Shown here piece after piece: positions 28,783 through 37,309 of a stretch of DNA of 64,000 nt. The notes beneath the pieces are model-generated. The model made no database searches. It was not told the origin of the DNA and worked only from the letters and a program-made list of their open reading frames with translations. A program made the translations under genes and the position numbers. Location: positions 1,299,501 through 1,363,500 of the forward strand of contig CATQHQ010000002.1 in the NCBI GenBank assembly GCA_958296005.1. Direction: 5' to 3'. The first letter of the stretch is position 1; each line of letters opens with the position of its first letter. This stretch comes from Longimicrobiales bacterium (GTDB lineage: Bacteria > Gemmatimonadota > Gemmatimonadetes > Longimicrobiales > Gaopeijiaceae).

Positions 28783-29071
28783 GGGGACTGGGAGTGGTGG
28801 AGGGAGGATCGGCAACGGGTGAACGCCGGGAGTGCCGGCGCGCCGTGCAGGTCGGCCAACTCTAGATTGTTGCACTGGGTTTGCGTGGGCGACCGGTTCG
28901 CCTTGGAAGCTTGGCCGGCGCGGACAATACTACGTGCGATTTCGGTTCCAATGCAACCTGTACGTGGCTTGGCCTGGCCCCGATGCCGCACATCGTCGGA
29001 CGACAAAGGGGATCGCCTGCGTTTCCACCGTGGTGCAAAGTGGCCATCTTTGGAGAACACGAGGTCATTCG
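28783..29071. other. Divergent intergenic region between sucC and the cysteine desulfurase gene
   Basis: These 289 bases separate two divergent operons and are the longest ordinary gap in the window. They are richer in AT than the surrounding genes from about 28860 to 29060. I see one moderate plus-strand promoter candidate (listed separately) and no clear RNA gene, riboswitch or open frame with family similarity. Confidence 0.6.
28903..28931 (+). promoter_or_regulatory. Candidate promoter for the cysteine desulfurase-mnmA pair
   Basis: TTGGAA (28903-28908) and AATACT (28926-28931) are 17 bases apart on the plus strand, each matching four of six consensus positions. Transcription would begin near 28938, leaving a leader of about 130 bases. 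Weak evidence. Confidence 0.35.
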
Positions 29072-30235
29072 ATGCGACGAATCCACACCCCCCTCTACGC
29101 CGACCACGCCGCCACGACGCCGGTGCGGCGGGAGGTCCGGGAAGCCTTGGCGCGGTGCGCCGAAGAGGCGCTGGGGAACCCGTCCAGCGGCCACGGCTGG
29201 GGCCGACGGGCCAGGCGTCGGCTGGAGGAGGCCCGGAGGTCGGCGGCCGAATCCTTGGGCACGACGCCGCGCCGGGTGTTCTTCACTCGAGGCGGCACCG
29301 AGTCCGACAACTTGGCCGTGCTGGGACGTGCCCGGCACCAGCGGACCGAGGGGGCCGCCTGTCCGCTTGTAGTGACGTCCTCAATCGAGCATCCCGCGGT
29401 GTTCGAGGCGGCGGGCCAAGTCGTCGCGGAAGGAGGGCGGCATGTGGTGGTGGCGACCGATGCCGGCGGCGGGCTGGACTTCGACGCCTTGCGCGCCGCG
29501 CTTCGCGAGAGGCCGGCGGTCGCGTCGTTCATGTGGGTGAACAACGAGACCGGCCTCGCGCTGCCCGTGGCCGAGGTGGCGGCGGAGTGCCGGGCTCATG
29601 GCGTGCCGTTCCACAGCGACGCCGTGCAGGCGGTGGGCAAGGTCCACGTGTCGCTCGCGGAAGTCCCGGCGGAGCTGCTCACCGTGACGGGCCACAAGAT
29701 ATACGGCCCCATGGGGACCGGCGTGCTGGTCGCGACCGAGCCGAGGGCGCTCTTACCCCTTCACGTGGGCGGTGGCCAAGAGGGTGGGCTGCGCCCCGGG
29801 ACCGAAGACGTGGCGGGCGCGGTGGGACTCGCAGAGGCCCTGCGGCTGGCCGTGGAGGAAAGGCGCTCGGAGGCAGACCGCCTGGGCGTGTTGCGGGACG
29901 ATGTGGAGGCGCGGGTGCTGGGCCGGGTCGCGGAGATGGCGGTCGCCTGCGACGAGGGTCCCCGAGCGCCGCACATCTCCTCTCTCCGGGTGGTGGGCGC
30001 GGACTCGGACACGCTGCTGGCGGCGCTGGACGCGGACGGCGTCGCGGCGTCTGGCGGCTCGGCGTGCGCCAGCGGCTCGTCCTCGCCCAGCCGAACCCTG
30101 ACGGCGTTCTACCCCGGCGACCAAGCAGCATCCCTGCGCCTCAGCTTCGGCCGCGCGACCCGGCGCCGCCACGTCGATCGCATCGTGGAAGCCGTGGCGC
30201 ACGCGATCGAGTGCGCCCGCGCGGCGGCGGCGTGA
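29072..30235 (+). CDS. iscS: Cysteine desulfurase (NifS/IscS-like)
   Basis: The 387-residue PLP enzyme begins YADHAATTPVRREV, then shows GNPSSGHGWGRRAR, FTRGGTESDNLAV, SSIEHPAV, FHSDAVQAVGK, the PLP lysine in TVTGHKIYGPMGTGVL near 205, and the active cysteine loop GGSACASGSSSPS near 325. It mobilises sulfur from cysteine as a persulfide. It is coupled by a GTGA overlap to mnmA, so tRNA thiolation is the likely main use. No iscU is adjacent. Start ATG at 29072. Confidence 0.93.
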   Translation: MRRIHTPLYADHAATTPVRREVREALARCAEEALGNPSSGHGWGRRARRRLEEARRSAAESLGTTPRRVFFTRGGTESDNLAVLGRARHQRTEGAACPLVVTSSIEHPAVFEAAGQVVAEGGRHVVVATDAGGGLDFDALRAALRERPAVASFMWVNNETGLALPVAEVAAECRAHGVPFHSDAVQAVGKVHVSLAEVPAELLTVTGHKIYGPMGTGVLVATEPRALLPLHVGGGQEGGLRPGTEDVAGAVGLAEALRLAVEERRSEADRLGVLRDDVEARVLGRVAEMAVACDEGPRAPHISSLRVVGADSDTLLAALDADGVAASGGSACASGSSSPSRTLTAFYPGDQAASLRLSFGRATRRRHVDRIVEAVAHAIECARAAAA

Positions 30236-31395
30236 GAGCCGGCAACGGGACCGCCGGACGCAGGCGGCGGATCCTGGTGGCGATGTCAGGAGGCGTGGAC
30301 TCCTCCGTGGCCGCGGCCCGGCTCGTGGAGGCCGGCCACGAGGTGATCGGCGCCACCATGAAGACGTTCTGCTACAGCGGGACGCCGGCGTCGGCCAAGA
30401 CGTGCTGCGGCCTGGACGGCATCCAGGACGCGAGGCGGGTGGCGGACGAACTAGGCATCCCGCACTACGTCTTCGACGTCGAAGACGAGTTCACCCGGGA
30501 CGTAATCGACGACTTCGTGCACGAGTACTCTCGGGGGCGAACGCCCAACCCCTGCGTGCGCTGCAACTCCAACACCAAGTTCCGCGATCTCTTCAAGCGA
30601 GGGCGGGCGCTGGGCTGCCACGGCGTGGCGTCGGGCCACTACGCCCGCCTGGACCGCACCGCTGACCAGCCCAGGCTGCTCCGTGGGCTGGACCCGGCCA
30701 AGGACCAGTCCTACTTCCTCTGGGGCCTGCCGGCGGGTCTGCTGGGCAAGCTCCACTTTCCGGTGGGCGAACTGGACAAGGCGGCCGTCCGAGAGCGCGC
30801 TCGGGCGCTCGGACTCGTCACCGCCGACAAGCCCGAGTCCCAGGAGATATGCTTCGTCCCGACCGGCAACTACCGGGATCTGCTTGGGAAGCGGCTCCTG
30901 CCGACGCATCCGGCGTTGTCGCCCGGTCCCCTGGTGGACTGGACGGGTCGGATCGTGGGCCGTCACGACGGCTACTCCGGCTTCACCGTTGGGCAGCGGA
31001 AGGGGATCGGCGGCGGCAGGCCCGAGGCGTGGTTCGTGTTGGAGATCCGCCCCGAGACCCGGGAAGTGGTCGTGGGTCCCCGGGAGATGCTCGACGCGAC
31101 GCGGATCGTGATGGGCGGGCTCAACTGGCTGGCAACGCCCCCGCCGCCGGGAGCGCGGATTCAGGTCCAGATCCGCTACCGAGCGCCCGCCTTGGCCTGC
31201 CGCGTGGAGGCGTGCGGCGCCGATCGCCTGGAGCTCGCGATGGAGGCGCCTGCCAAGGCTGCGACGCCGGGCCAGTCCGGCGTGCTCTTCGACGGGGACC
31301 GGGTGCTGGGCGGCGGACGGATCGCCCATGCGCGCGGGGAAGCCGCTCCCGCCTGCGCTACCACTTCATCCCCGCCGACGCGGCGAACTGCTTGA
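30232..31395 (+). CDS. mnmA: tRNA-specific 2-thiouridylase MnmA
   Basis: The 387-residue enzyme adds sulfur at U34 of tRNA-Lys/Glu/Gln. The ATP-pyrophosphatase loop VAMSGGVDSSVAA is at about 15-27, the catalytic cysteines lie in NPCVRCNSNTKF near 105 and ESQEICFVPTGNY near 200, and KDQSYFLWGL lies between. The start is a GTG overlapping the desulfurase stop. The C-terminus extends about 28 residues past the usual end and overlaps the convergent dnaJ stop by 38 bases, so this tail is probably not functional. A tRNA-Gln(TTG) substrate is encoded at 60873. Confidence 0.94.
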   Translation: MRAGNGTAGRRRRILVAMSGGVDSSVAAARLVEAGHEVIGATMKTFCYSGTPASAKTCCGLDGIQDARRVADELGIPHYVFDVEDEFTRDVIDDFVHEYSRGRTPNPCVRCNSNTKFRDLFKRGRALGCHGVASGHYARLDRTADQPRLLRGLDPAKDQSYFLWGLPAGLLGKLHFPVGELDKAAVRERARALGLVTADKPESQEICFVPTGNYRDLLGKRLLPTHPALSPGPLVDWTGRIVGRHDGYSGFTVGQRKGIGGGRPEAWFVLEIRPETREVVVGPREMLDATRIVMGGLNWLATPPPPGARIQVQIRYRAPALACRVEACGADRLELAMEAPAKAATPGQSGVLFDGDRVLGGGRIAHARGEAAPACATTSSPPTRRTA

Positions 31396-32476
31396 TCCGG
31401 TCCTCCTGCTCCACAGTCAGGGAATCGGGCATCTTCACCACCACTTCAACGAACTGGTCGCCCGTCCGGCCCTTCCCCCTCACGCCCTGACCCCGGATGC
31501 GGAAGCGGGTTCCCGACTGGGTGCCCGGCGGCACGCGCAGAACGACTCGCTTCCCCGAGATCGTGTCCACCGAGATCTTCGACCCCAGAATCGCCCTGGC
31601 CATGTTCACCGCCACCTTGGCGTGCACGTCCAGGCCCTCCCGTCGAAAGAGCTTGTGGGGCTTGACCTTGAAGGTGATGACCAGGTCGCCGGGCGCACCC
31701 CCCTTCTCGCCCCGCTCGCCCTGACCGGTCAGCCTCACCTTGGAGCCGGTCTCCACCCCGGCGGGCACCGCGAGCTGAATCTTTCGGCTCTGGTGAACCT
31801 CTCCCGCGCCGCGGCACGACTCGCACGGACGCGAGGCTTTCCGTCCCCGGCCCACGCATGCGGGACAGGGGCGCTTGACGGCGAACCCGCCCTGCCCGAA
31901 CGACACGCTTCCGGATCCGCCGCACTCGCCGCAAGGCTTCCACTCGGCCCCGGCCGCGCCCCCGGAGCCTCGGCACGTCGCGCACTCCTCGGTAATCGGC
32001 ACCGACAGGGACACCTTGCCGCCGGTGGCCGCGGTCATGAACTCGATCTCGACGTTGTACTCGACGTTGCGTCCCTTGCGCGGACCCTTGGGCTTGGAGG
32101 TCTGCTGCTTGTCGCCCCGGTCGAAGATCGACGAGAAGATGTCGGAGAAGCCGCCCAGGCCCCCCAGATCCTCGAAGGAGAAGCCTCCGGAGGGAGGCGA
32201 CGTCGCCGGGCTGCTCCGGGAGCCGCCCCGTGCGCCGCTGAAGCCGAAGGCACCCAGCTTCCGCATCCGGTCGTACTTCTTGCGCTTGGCCGGATCCGAC
32301 AGGACCGCGTTGGCTTCGCCCACCTCCTTGAAGCGGTCCGCCGCCTTCGGGTCGTTCCGGTTGGCGTCGGGGTGGTAGCGCTTCGCCAGCCGTCGGTACG
32401 CCTTCTTGATCTCCTCGCCGCCAGCCTTCTCGTCGACACCCAGGATGGCGTAGTAGTCCTTGTCCGTGGTCGTCAT
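31358..32476 (-). CDS. dnaJ: Chaperone protein DnaJ
   Basis: The 372-residue type I J-protein has a J domain (about 5-70, HPD in RYHPDANRN), a G/F-rich linker, and a zinc region with four CxxCxGxG-type repeats (CATCRGSG, CGECGGSG, CPACVGRG, CESCRGAG at about 165-235). C-terminal substrate-binding domains follow. It works with DnaK and GrpE; grpE is directly upstream (17 bases), but dnaK is not in the window. ATG at 32476. Confidence 0.95.
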   Translation of the reverse strand: MTTTDKDYYAILGVDEKAGGEEIKKAYRRLAKRYHPDANRNDPKAADRFKEVGEANAVLSDPAKRKKYDRMRKLGAFGFSGARGGSRSSPATSPPSGGFSFEDLGGLGGFSDIFSSIFDRGDKQQTSKPKGPRKGRNVEYNVEIEFMTAATGGKVSLSVPITEECATCRGSGGAAGAEWKPCGECGGSGSVSFGQGGFAVKRPCPACVGRGRKASRPCESCRGAGEVHQSRKIQLAVPAGVETGSKVRLTGQGERGEKGGAPGDLVITFKVKPHKLFRREGLDVHAKVAVNMARAILGSKISVDTISGKRVVLRVPPGTQSGTRFRIRGQGVRGKGRTGDQFVEVVVKMPDSLTVEQEDRIKQFAASAGMKW

Positions 32477-32493
32477 CGCCCCCCCGTACCCCG

Positions 32494-33078
32494 CTAGCCC
32501 GCCTTGTAGACGCTGACTCGGGCCGGCCGCAGAAGCTGGCCCTTGAGGACGTAGCCCTTCTGGAAGACGCGCTCCACCATGTCGTCGTCCTCCTCGGATT
32601 CGGCCGGCGCCCGCATCATCGCTTCCATGGTGTTCGGGTCGAAGGGCTCTCCCTCCGGGTTCACCACTTCGATGCCGACGTCCTCCAGGATTCGGAAGAA
32701 CTTGCGCTCCACGAGGCCGGCGCCCTCCACGACCGCCTCGGCGTTGGCGCTGGTCTCGTGATCCAACTCCGATATGCGGAGCAGGTCGTCCAGCGGGTCC
32801 AACAGGCGAGACACCAGATCGGCCTGTGCTCGGTCCCAGCGCACACGCATCCGCTCGTCGGACCGCTTCCGGTAGTTGTCGAAGTCGGCGGCCAGCCGAA
32901 GGTGACGGTCGCGCCACTGGTCTCGTTCGGCGCGGAGGTCCTCCACCTCGCTGACCTCGGGGTCGGCGGCGGCCTCGTCGGCGACGTGGGTCGGGTCCGC
33001 CTCGTCGGCTGGAGACGCCTCCTCCGCCGGGGTCTCGTCCGACTTCATCTCGTTGGTCGTCGTGTCGTCATGTTCCAT
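32494..33078 (-). CDS. grpE: Nucleotide exchange factor GrpE
   Basis: The 194-residue protein has an acidic, low-complexity N-terminus (about 1-50), a long coiled coil around LRAERDQWRDRHLRLAADF, and the C-terminal beta domain with GVEVVNPEGEPFDPN and VFQKGYVLKGQLLRPARV. It releases ADP from DnaK. It begins at ATG 33078, 34 bases after pncC, in the grpE-dnaJ order. Confidence 0.95.
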   Translation of the reverse strand: MEHDDTTTNEMKSDETPAEEASPADEADPTHVADEAAADPEVSEVEDLRAERDQWRDRHLRLAADFDNYRKRSDERMRVRWDRAQADLVSRLLDPLDDLLRISELDHETSANAEAVVEGAGLVERKFFRILEDVGIEVVNPEGEPFDPNTMEAMMRAPAESEEDDDMVERVFQKGYVLKGQLLRPARVSVYKAG

Positions 33079-33112
33079 TTCGTTGGTCTCGTCCCTTCTT
33101 CACGTTGGTCGG

Positions 33113-33628
33113 TCACCGGACCCGCCAAGCAATCGCTTCAGACGCCAGTCGCAGAACCGCGACCGCGCTCTTGTCGCGGATGCTCCTGCGTCCGCCTTCG
33201 AACCGTTCCAGGCGCGCCTCGCCCGTTCCGTCGGACTGGGCCACGGCGATCCAGACGCTTCCGACCGGCTTGTCGGGGCTCCCCCCGGCCGGTCCCGCGA
33301 TCCCGGTCACCGCCAGGGCCAAGTCGGCCGAGAACCGCCGGCAAGCGCCGAACGCCATCTGGAGGGCCACGATCTTGGACACTGAGCCGTGCTTGGCGAT
33401 CGCCTTCGGGTCTACGTCGAGGTGCTGAACCTTGGCCTCGTCGCTGTAGGCAACGATCCCGCCCAGAAAATGGGCCGACGCGCCGGGCATGTCGGTGATC
33501 ATCTTGGCCACGAGCCCGCCCGTGCAGCTTTCGGCGATCGCGAGCCGGATGTCCAGCGTCGTTGCGGAAAGGGCCAAGTGCTCCAACAACGCCTGGGCCG
33601 ATCGGTAGCGGACCACGCCCCGGTCCAC
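33113..33628 (-). CDS. pncC: Nicotinamide-nucleotide amidase (CinA C-terminal domain)
   Basis: The 171-residue stand-alone CinA_C protein deamidates NMN to nicotinate mononucleotide. The catalytic serine motif AESCTGGLVA near 32 and the VTGIAGPAGGSPDKPVG segment near 115 are diagnostic. The start I chose is the GTG at 33628, two bases after the pgsA stop. The N-terminal molybdopterin-like domain of full CinA is absent. It forms a run with pgsA and grpE. Confidence 0.92.
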   Translation of the reverse strand: MDRGVVRYRSAQALLEHLALSATTLDIRLAIAESCTGGLVAKMITDMPGASAHFLGGIVAYSDEAKVQHLDVDPKAIAKHGSVSKIVALQMAFGACRRFSADLALAVTGIAGPAGGSPDKPVGSVWIAVAQSDGTGEARLERFEGGRRSIRDKSAVAVLRLASEAIAWRVR

Positions 33629-33630
33629 GG

Positions 33631-34260
33631 CTACGCCCGTCCCCGCACGAGGGCGCGATAGCTCCAGAGGTAGTCGAGCATCGAGTATACGGTCATGAAC
33701 AGCGCGACGATCAGCGTCGCGGCGACCCAACCGGCGTGGAACACGCTCCATGACGACCAGAACCAGCCGGACCAGCCGGCTTCGGCACCCGTCCATGCCA
33801 GGGGGTACCAGAGCAGCAGCCCACCGATGAAGAGGTTCTGGATCAAGGTCTTGCGCTTGCCCGACCTGCCGGCCGAGATCACCACGCCCCGCCGGGACGC
33901 CCAGGTGCGGAAGAGGGTGATCAGCAGCTCGCGACCGAACACCACCAGCAGCACCCAAAGAGGAAGGACGCCCCACACGGGCACCCGGTCCAGCGCTTCG
34001 GGCCTCTGGGCGACGAGGTAGAGCGGGACGAAGGTGCACGCCAGAAGGAGCTTGTCGGCCAGTGGGTCCAGCAACTTTCCGGTGTCGGTGATCTGCCCGT
34101 GCTTGCGCGCCAAGTAGCCGTCCCACAGGTCCGAGACCGCGGCCAGGACGAAGACGACGAACGCGGCGTAGCGAGCGCCGACCGAAGGGGAGAGCGACAG
34201 CGCAAAGATCACCGGGCACGCGACGATCCGAGCGATCGTAATCGCGTTGGGAAGGTTCAA
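33631..34260 (-). CDS. pgsA: CDP-diacylglycerol--glycerol-3-phosphate 3-phosphatidyltransferase
   Basis: The 209-residue integral membrane enzyme starts NLPNAITIARI and has the CDP-alcohol phosphotransferase signature spread over SDLWDGYLARKHGQITDTGKLLDPLADK (Asp, Asp, Gly, Arg, Gly, Asp, Asp). Several hydrophobic segments follow. It makes the precursor of phosphatidylglycerol. The ATG overlaps the stop of a small unknown gene as ATGA. Confidence 0.92.
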   Translation of the reverse strand: MNLPNAITIARIVACPVIFALSLSPSVGARYAAFVVFVLAAVSDLWDGYLARKHGQITDTGKLLDPLADKLLLACTFVPLYLVAQRPEALDRVPVWGVLPLWVLLVVFGRELLITLFRTWASRRGVVISAGRSGKRKTLIQNLFIGGLLLWYPLAWTGAEAGWSGWFWSSWSVFHAGWVAATLIVALFMTVYSMLDYLWSYRALVRGRA

Positions 34261-34556
34261 GCGTCGGCCTCCCTCTCTCGCAACTCCGCCTCCATCCGCG
34301 CGAGCACCGAGCTTGCTTGCCCCCGCAGGATCGGACGGGGCTCCCAGGCAGTGAAGTCCCGAAGCAAGGTGACGGCGTCGATGCTGGCGGGCTCGCCGGT
34401 CAGGTGGCGGATCGCCGCCAAGCGACGGAACGCGTTGGGGCTGAAGAGGTTGCGACGATGGCGCTCGACCTGGTCTCGGAGGACGAGGGCCAGCACCGCG
34501 CCCACGGCGCCGACGCCCAGCAGGAAGAACCCGGTTCGCCGCCAGCTTCGACTCAC
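34257..34556 (-). CDS. Small single-pass membrane protein of unknown function
   Basis: A 99-residue protein starts with GTG overlapping the recR stop and ends overlapping the pgsA start, so it is translationally wedged between two known genes. Residues 6-27 form a hydrophobic segment (FFLLGVGAVGAVLALVL); the rest is a basic, helical-looking domain with two repeats of about 25 residues vaguely like HEAT units. I do not recognise the family. The tight coupling supports it being real. Confidence 0.65.
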   Translation of the reverse strand: MSRSWRRTGFFLLGVGAVGAVLALVLRDQVERHRRNLFSPNAFRRLAAIRHLTGEPASIDAVTLLRDFTAWEPRPILRGQASSVLARMEAELREREADA

Positions 34557-35170
34557 GGCCGCGCCATCTCCCGACGACCCGCCAGCGCTTCGGCGATCGT
34601 GGTGCCGTCCACGTACTCCAGGTCGCTCCCCATGGGGATGCCTCGGGCTAGCCGGGTGATCCGCAGGGGAAACGGGCGCAGCAGGTTCTCGACGTACACG
34701 GCGGTGGCTTCGCCCTCCACGCTGGCGTTGGTGGCGAGGATGACTTCCTCGGCACCGGCTTCCTGGGCACCAGCTTCCTCGGCACCCACCCGGCTCATCA
34801 AGCCGTCGATGTTCAGCTTCTCGGGACCCACGCCGTCTAGAGGCGACAGCCGGCCCCCCAGGACATGGAAGACGCCCCGGTACATCCCGCTGCGGTCGAT
34901 GGCGCCCACCTCGTAGGCTTCCTCCACCACGCAGATCACCTTCGCGTTCCGGGAAGGATCCCGGCACACGCCGCAGACCTCGTCGTCGCTGTAGCTCCCG
35001 CACACGCGGCAGGGACGGACCCGATCCGCCACGTCGGAAAGGGCGGTGGCCAAGCGGTGCAGATCCACCTTCGGCCCCTTGAGCAGATGGTACACCAGCC
35101 GGGCGGACGTCTTGGTCCCGATCCCTGGAAGCCGGCCGAACTCTTGGGCTAGGCTGTCGATCGACGACAC
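34553..35170 (-). CDS. recR: Recombination mediator RecR
   Basis: The 205-residue protein has the HhH region LPGIGTKTSARLVYHLL near 15, the four-cysteine zinc finger CRVCGSYSDDEVCGVC near 55-72, then a Toprim domain with VVEEAYEVGAIDR and EVILATN. RecR acts with RecFO in gap repair. A short duplicated segment, EEAGAQEAGAEE, sits just before VILATN and looks like a recent 15-base duplication. It starts with GTG 16 bases after ybaB; the order dnaX-ybaB-recR is conserved. Confidence 0.95.
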   Translation of the reverse strand: MSSIDSLAQEFGRLPGIGTKTSARLVYHLLKGPKVDLHRLATALSDVADRVRPCRVCGSYSDDEVCGVCRDPSRNAKVICVVEEAYEVGAIDRSGMYRGVFHVLGGRLSPLDGVGPEKLNIDGLMSRVGAEEAGAQEAGAEEVILATNASVEGEATAVYVENLLRPFPLRITRLARGIPMGSDLEYVDGTTIAEALAGRREMARP

Positions 35171-35186
35171 GGCCGGCGGGTCCGCC

Positions 35187-35495
35187 CTAGAACAGGTCGG
35201 AGAACTGGCTGGGCAACCCGCCCGCGGTGCGGCGGATATGCTCTTCTGAGAACTTGCGCGCGCCGTTCTGGGCCGCTGCCACGGCGGCGACGATGAGGTC
35301 CTCCAGCATCTCCGGGTCGGAAGGGTCGATGACCGCCGGATCGATCTCGAGGGCCTTCAGATCGCCCTTCCCCGACACCCGGGCGGTCACCATCCCGCCC
35401 CCGGAGGACGCTTCCAGGACCTGGGCGTCCAGCCCTTCCTGGAACTCCTGCATCCGCGCCTGCACGTGCTTCATGACCTGCTGAATGTTCGTCAT
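35187..35495 (-). CDS. ybaB: YbaB/EbfC nucleoid-associated protein
   Basis: 102 residues beginning MTNIQQVMKHVQARMQEFQE, with the VEASSGGGMVTARVSGKGDLKALEIDPAV core, as expected for this small dimeric DNA-binding family. It lies between dnaX and recR, 24 and 16 bases away, as in most bacteria. Confidence 0.94.
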   Translation of the reverse strand: MTNIQQVMKHVQARMQEFQEGLDAQVLEASSGGGMVTARVSGKGDLKALEIDPAVIDPSDPEMLEDLIVAAVAAAQNGARKFSEEHIRRTAGGLPSQFSDLF

Positions 35496-35519
35496 CCGGT
35501 TCTCGCTTTGGCTGGAACG

Positions 35520-37106
35520 TCAGTCCGCCAGTTGAAGGTCCAGTTCCGTGATCGCCCGCTCGAGGAAGGGCGCGCGCTTGGTCAGCTCCTTCACGCGGGC
35601 CTCCCGCACAGCGCCGTGGGTCAGCCGAGAGCTGCTGTTGCCGCGGGCGGGAGCGTCGCCGACTTCCTTTATCTGAATTTCGACCGAACCCCGAGCCGAA
35701 TAAAGGGCCAACCCCGCCTTCAGCGATTCCATCAAGGCAGGCTTGCGGAGGGCCTGCGCCGCCGGTCCCGCCGGAACCTCCAGCACGAGGTCGCCGTTCT
35801 GCTCCCTGGCTCGGGCGGTGCGGAGGAAGACCTTCTCGCCCGGTGGAATCTTTCCGGGCGCACTCATCAGGGCTTGCCAAGCGCCGACGAGACCGCCGGA
35901 CACGGGCGGCTCCGGCGCCGCCGTTGCGGAGCGGGGGGTCCGGTCGCCGGCTGGTGCGCCGCCCAGGGCTCGGACGATCTCTTCGAGCTCGACGGTCCGG
36001 TCCAGATAGCTCATGCGCAGCAGCAGCATCTCGATGAGGACGCGGGGCCGACCGGTGCGCCGCAAGCTTCCGCCCGCCTCCAGGTCCGAAGCCATGGCCA
36101 GCATCCGGACCAGGTCGCCCGGGGCAAAGGCCACCGCGCGCTGGGCGAACGCCTTGTGGGTCTCTGCACCTAGGTCGCCCGACTCGGCGTTCGGGTCCAA
36201 GGAGATGCGCAGCAGGAGACGGAGGCGCTCCGCCAGCCCGTGGTAGAACTCGACCAGCTCGTACCCCTCGTCCAGCAACCCCTCGACGAAGTCGAAGACC
36301 GACCCGTGCCGGCGCTCGGCCACCAAGTCGAAGAGCTCCAGGTAGCGCTCCTCGGCGACCACGCCCAGCACCCGGACGACAGCATCCACCGAGACCTCGC
36401 GGCCGGACAAGGCCAGCACTTGATCCAGCATCGAAAGCGCGTCGCGCATCCCGCCGTTGGCCTTGCGAGCGATCGCCCGGAGCGCGCCGGCGTGGTGGGC
36501 GATGCCTTCGCGGTCGAGGACTTCGGAGAGGCGTTCCACGATGTCGCCAGCCCCAATGCGCCTGAAGTCGAACCGCTGGCAGCGCGAGAGGATCGGCGAC
36601 GCCGTCTGCTGGATCTTCTGGGCTTCGGTCGTGGCGAAGACGAAGATCACGCGGGGAGGCGGCTCCTCCAGGATCTTGAGGAGGGCGTTCCACGCCTCGC
36701 GCGTGAGCATGTGGGCCTCGTCGAGGATGTAGACCTTGTGGCGGCCTTCCTCCGAGGGGGCGTACATGGCGCGTTCGCGCAGTTCCCGGGCGTCGTCCAC
36801 TCCGCGGTTGGATGCGGCGTCGATCTCCACCACGTCCAGCGACGTGTGGCCCCCCCAGATGCGGGCGCAGTTCTCGCAGCTGCCGCAGGGCTCGCCGTCG
36901 GGCTCGCGCTCCGGGCAGTTGAGGGCCATCGCCAGGATCCGGGCCAGCGTGGTCTTGCCGACGCCCCGAGGGCCGCAGAAGAGGTAGGCGTGGCCGACCC
37001 TTCCCCCCGACAGAGCGTGCTTGAGAGTCTCGGAGACGTGTTCCTGGGTCGAGACGTCGCCGAAGCGGCGGGGCCGGTACTTTCGAGCGAGGGCGAGGTA
37101 GGACAA
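35520..37106 (-). CDS. dnaX: DNA polymerase III subunit gamma/tau
   Basis: The 528-residue clamp-loader ATPase has LARKYRPRRFGDV at the N-terminus, Walker A GPRGVGKTTLAR near 45, a zinc module with four cysteines (CPEREPDGEPCGSCENC) near 63-80, Walker B YILDEAHML near 124 and ATTEAQKIQQTASPILSRCQ sensor region near 160. I start it at a TTG (37106) giving MSYLALARKYRP, the family norm. An in-frame GTG farther up would read through the SRP RNA gene. I saw no A-rich slippery site for a separate gamma form. Confidence 0.93.
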   Translation of the reverse strand: MSYLALARKYRPRRFGDVSTQEHVSETLKHALSGGRVGHAYLFCGPRGVGKTTLARILAMALNCPEREPDGEPCGSCENCARIWGGHTSLDVVEIDAASNRGVDDARELRERAMYAPSEEGRHKVYILDEAHMLTREAWNALLKILEEPPPRVIFVFATTEAQKIQQTASPILSRCQRFDFRRIGAGDIVERLSEVLDREGIAHHAGALRAIARKANGGMRDALSMLDQVLALSGREVSVDAVVRVLGVVAEERYLELFDLVAERRHGSVFDFVEGLLDEGYELVEFYHGLAERLRLLLRISLDPNAESGDLGAETHKAFAQRAVAFAPGDLVRMLAMASDLEAGGSLRRTGRPRVLIEMLLLRMSYLDRTVELEEIVRALGGAPAGDRTPRSATAAPEPPVSGGLVGAWQALMSAPGKIPPGEKVFLRTARAREQNGDLVLEVPAGPAAQALRKPALMESLKAGLALYSARGSVEIQIKEVGDAPARGNSSSRLTHGAVREARVKELTKRAPFLERAITELDLQLAD

Positions 37107-37159
37107 GGGCGCCGTCTTTAGCGGGTCGCCGCCGGGGTCCCCCGGCCGAGGGAGGGGAG

Positions 37160-37265
37160 AGTGCACCCCAGGCTTGCCGCGACAACGTTCACCACACTTA
37201 CCGCTGCTGCCTGCGGGGCCCTGACGGAGTTCATGGGCTCCCGTTCCGCGGGGCCTGGGGCACAC
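37160..37265 (-). ncRNA. ffs: Signal recognition particle RNA (small bacterial 4.5S type)
   Basis: The conserved domain IV core is present on the minus strand: GTCAGG, a GCC/GGC stem, then AGCAGCGGTAAG. The ends pair as GTGCCCCAGGC with GCCTGGGGTGCAC, closing a rod of about 105 nucleotides. The position just upstream of dnaX is the usual one for this gene, and a good promoter precedes it. It scaffolds Ffh for membrane protein targeting. The apical loop reads CCGCA where GGAA is usual (see findings). Ends are approximate. Confidence 0.85.
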
Positions 37266-37268
37266 CGA

Positions 37269-37296
37269 AAGGTATCACGACCGGGAACGGAGTCAA
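37269..37296 (-). promoter_or_regulatory. Promoter of the SRP RNA gene
   Basis: TTGACT (37291-37296) and TACCTT (37269-37274) are spaced 16 bases apart on the minus strand. Transcription would begin near 37263, matching the first paired base of the RNA. The boxes lie in the short gap after yraN. Confidence 0.65.
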
Positions 37297-37309
37297 ATCG
37301 GCGCGGGCG

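Noticed and set aside
28832-29071. Upstream extension of the cysteine desulfurase
   Set aside because: The extra 80 codons lack family similarity and cover the probable promoter; the ATG at 29072 gives the normal length.
30232-31395. C-terminal tail of MnmA as a new domain
   Set aside because: The extra 28 residues lie over the end of the convergent dnaJ gene and look like read-through to the next stop.
35520-37106. Programmed frameshift in dnaX
   Set aside because: No A-rich slippery heptamer with a following stem was seen in the GC-rich sequence.
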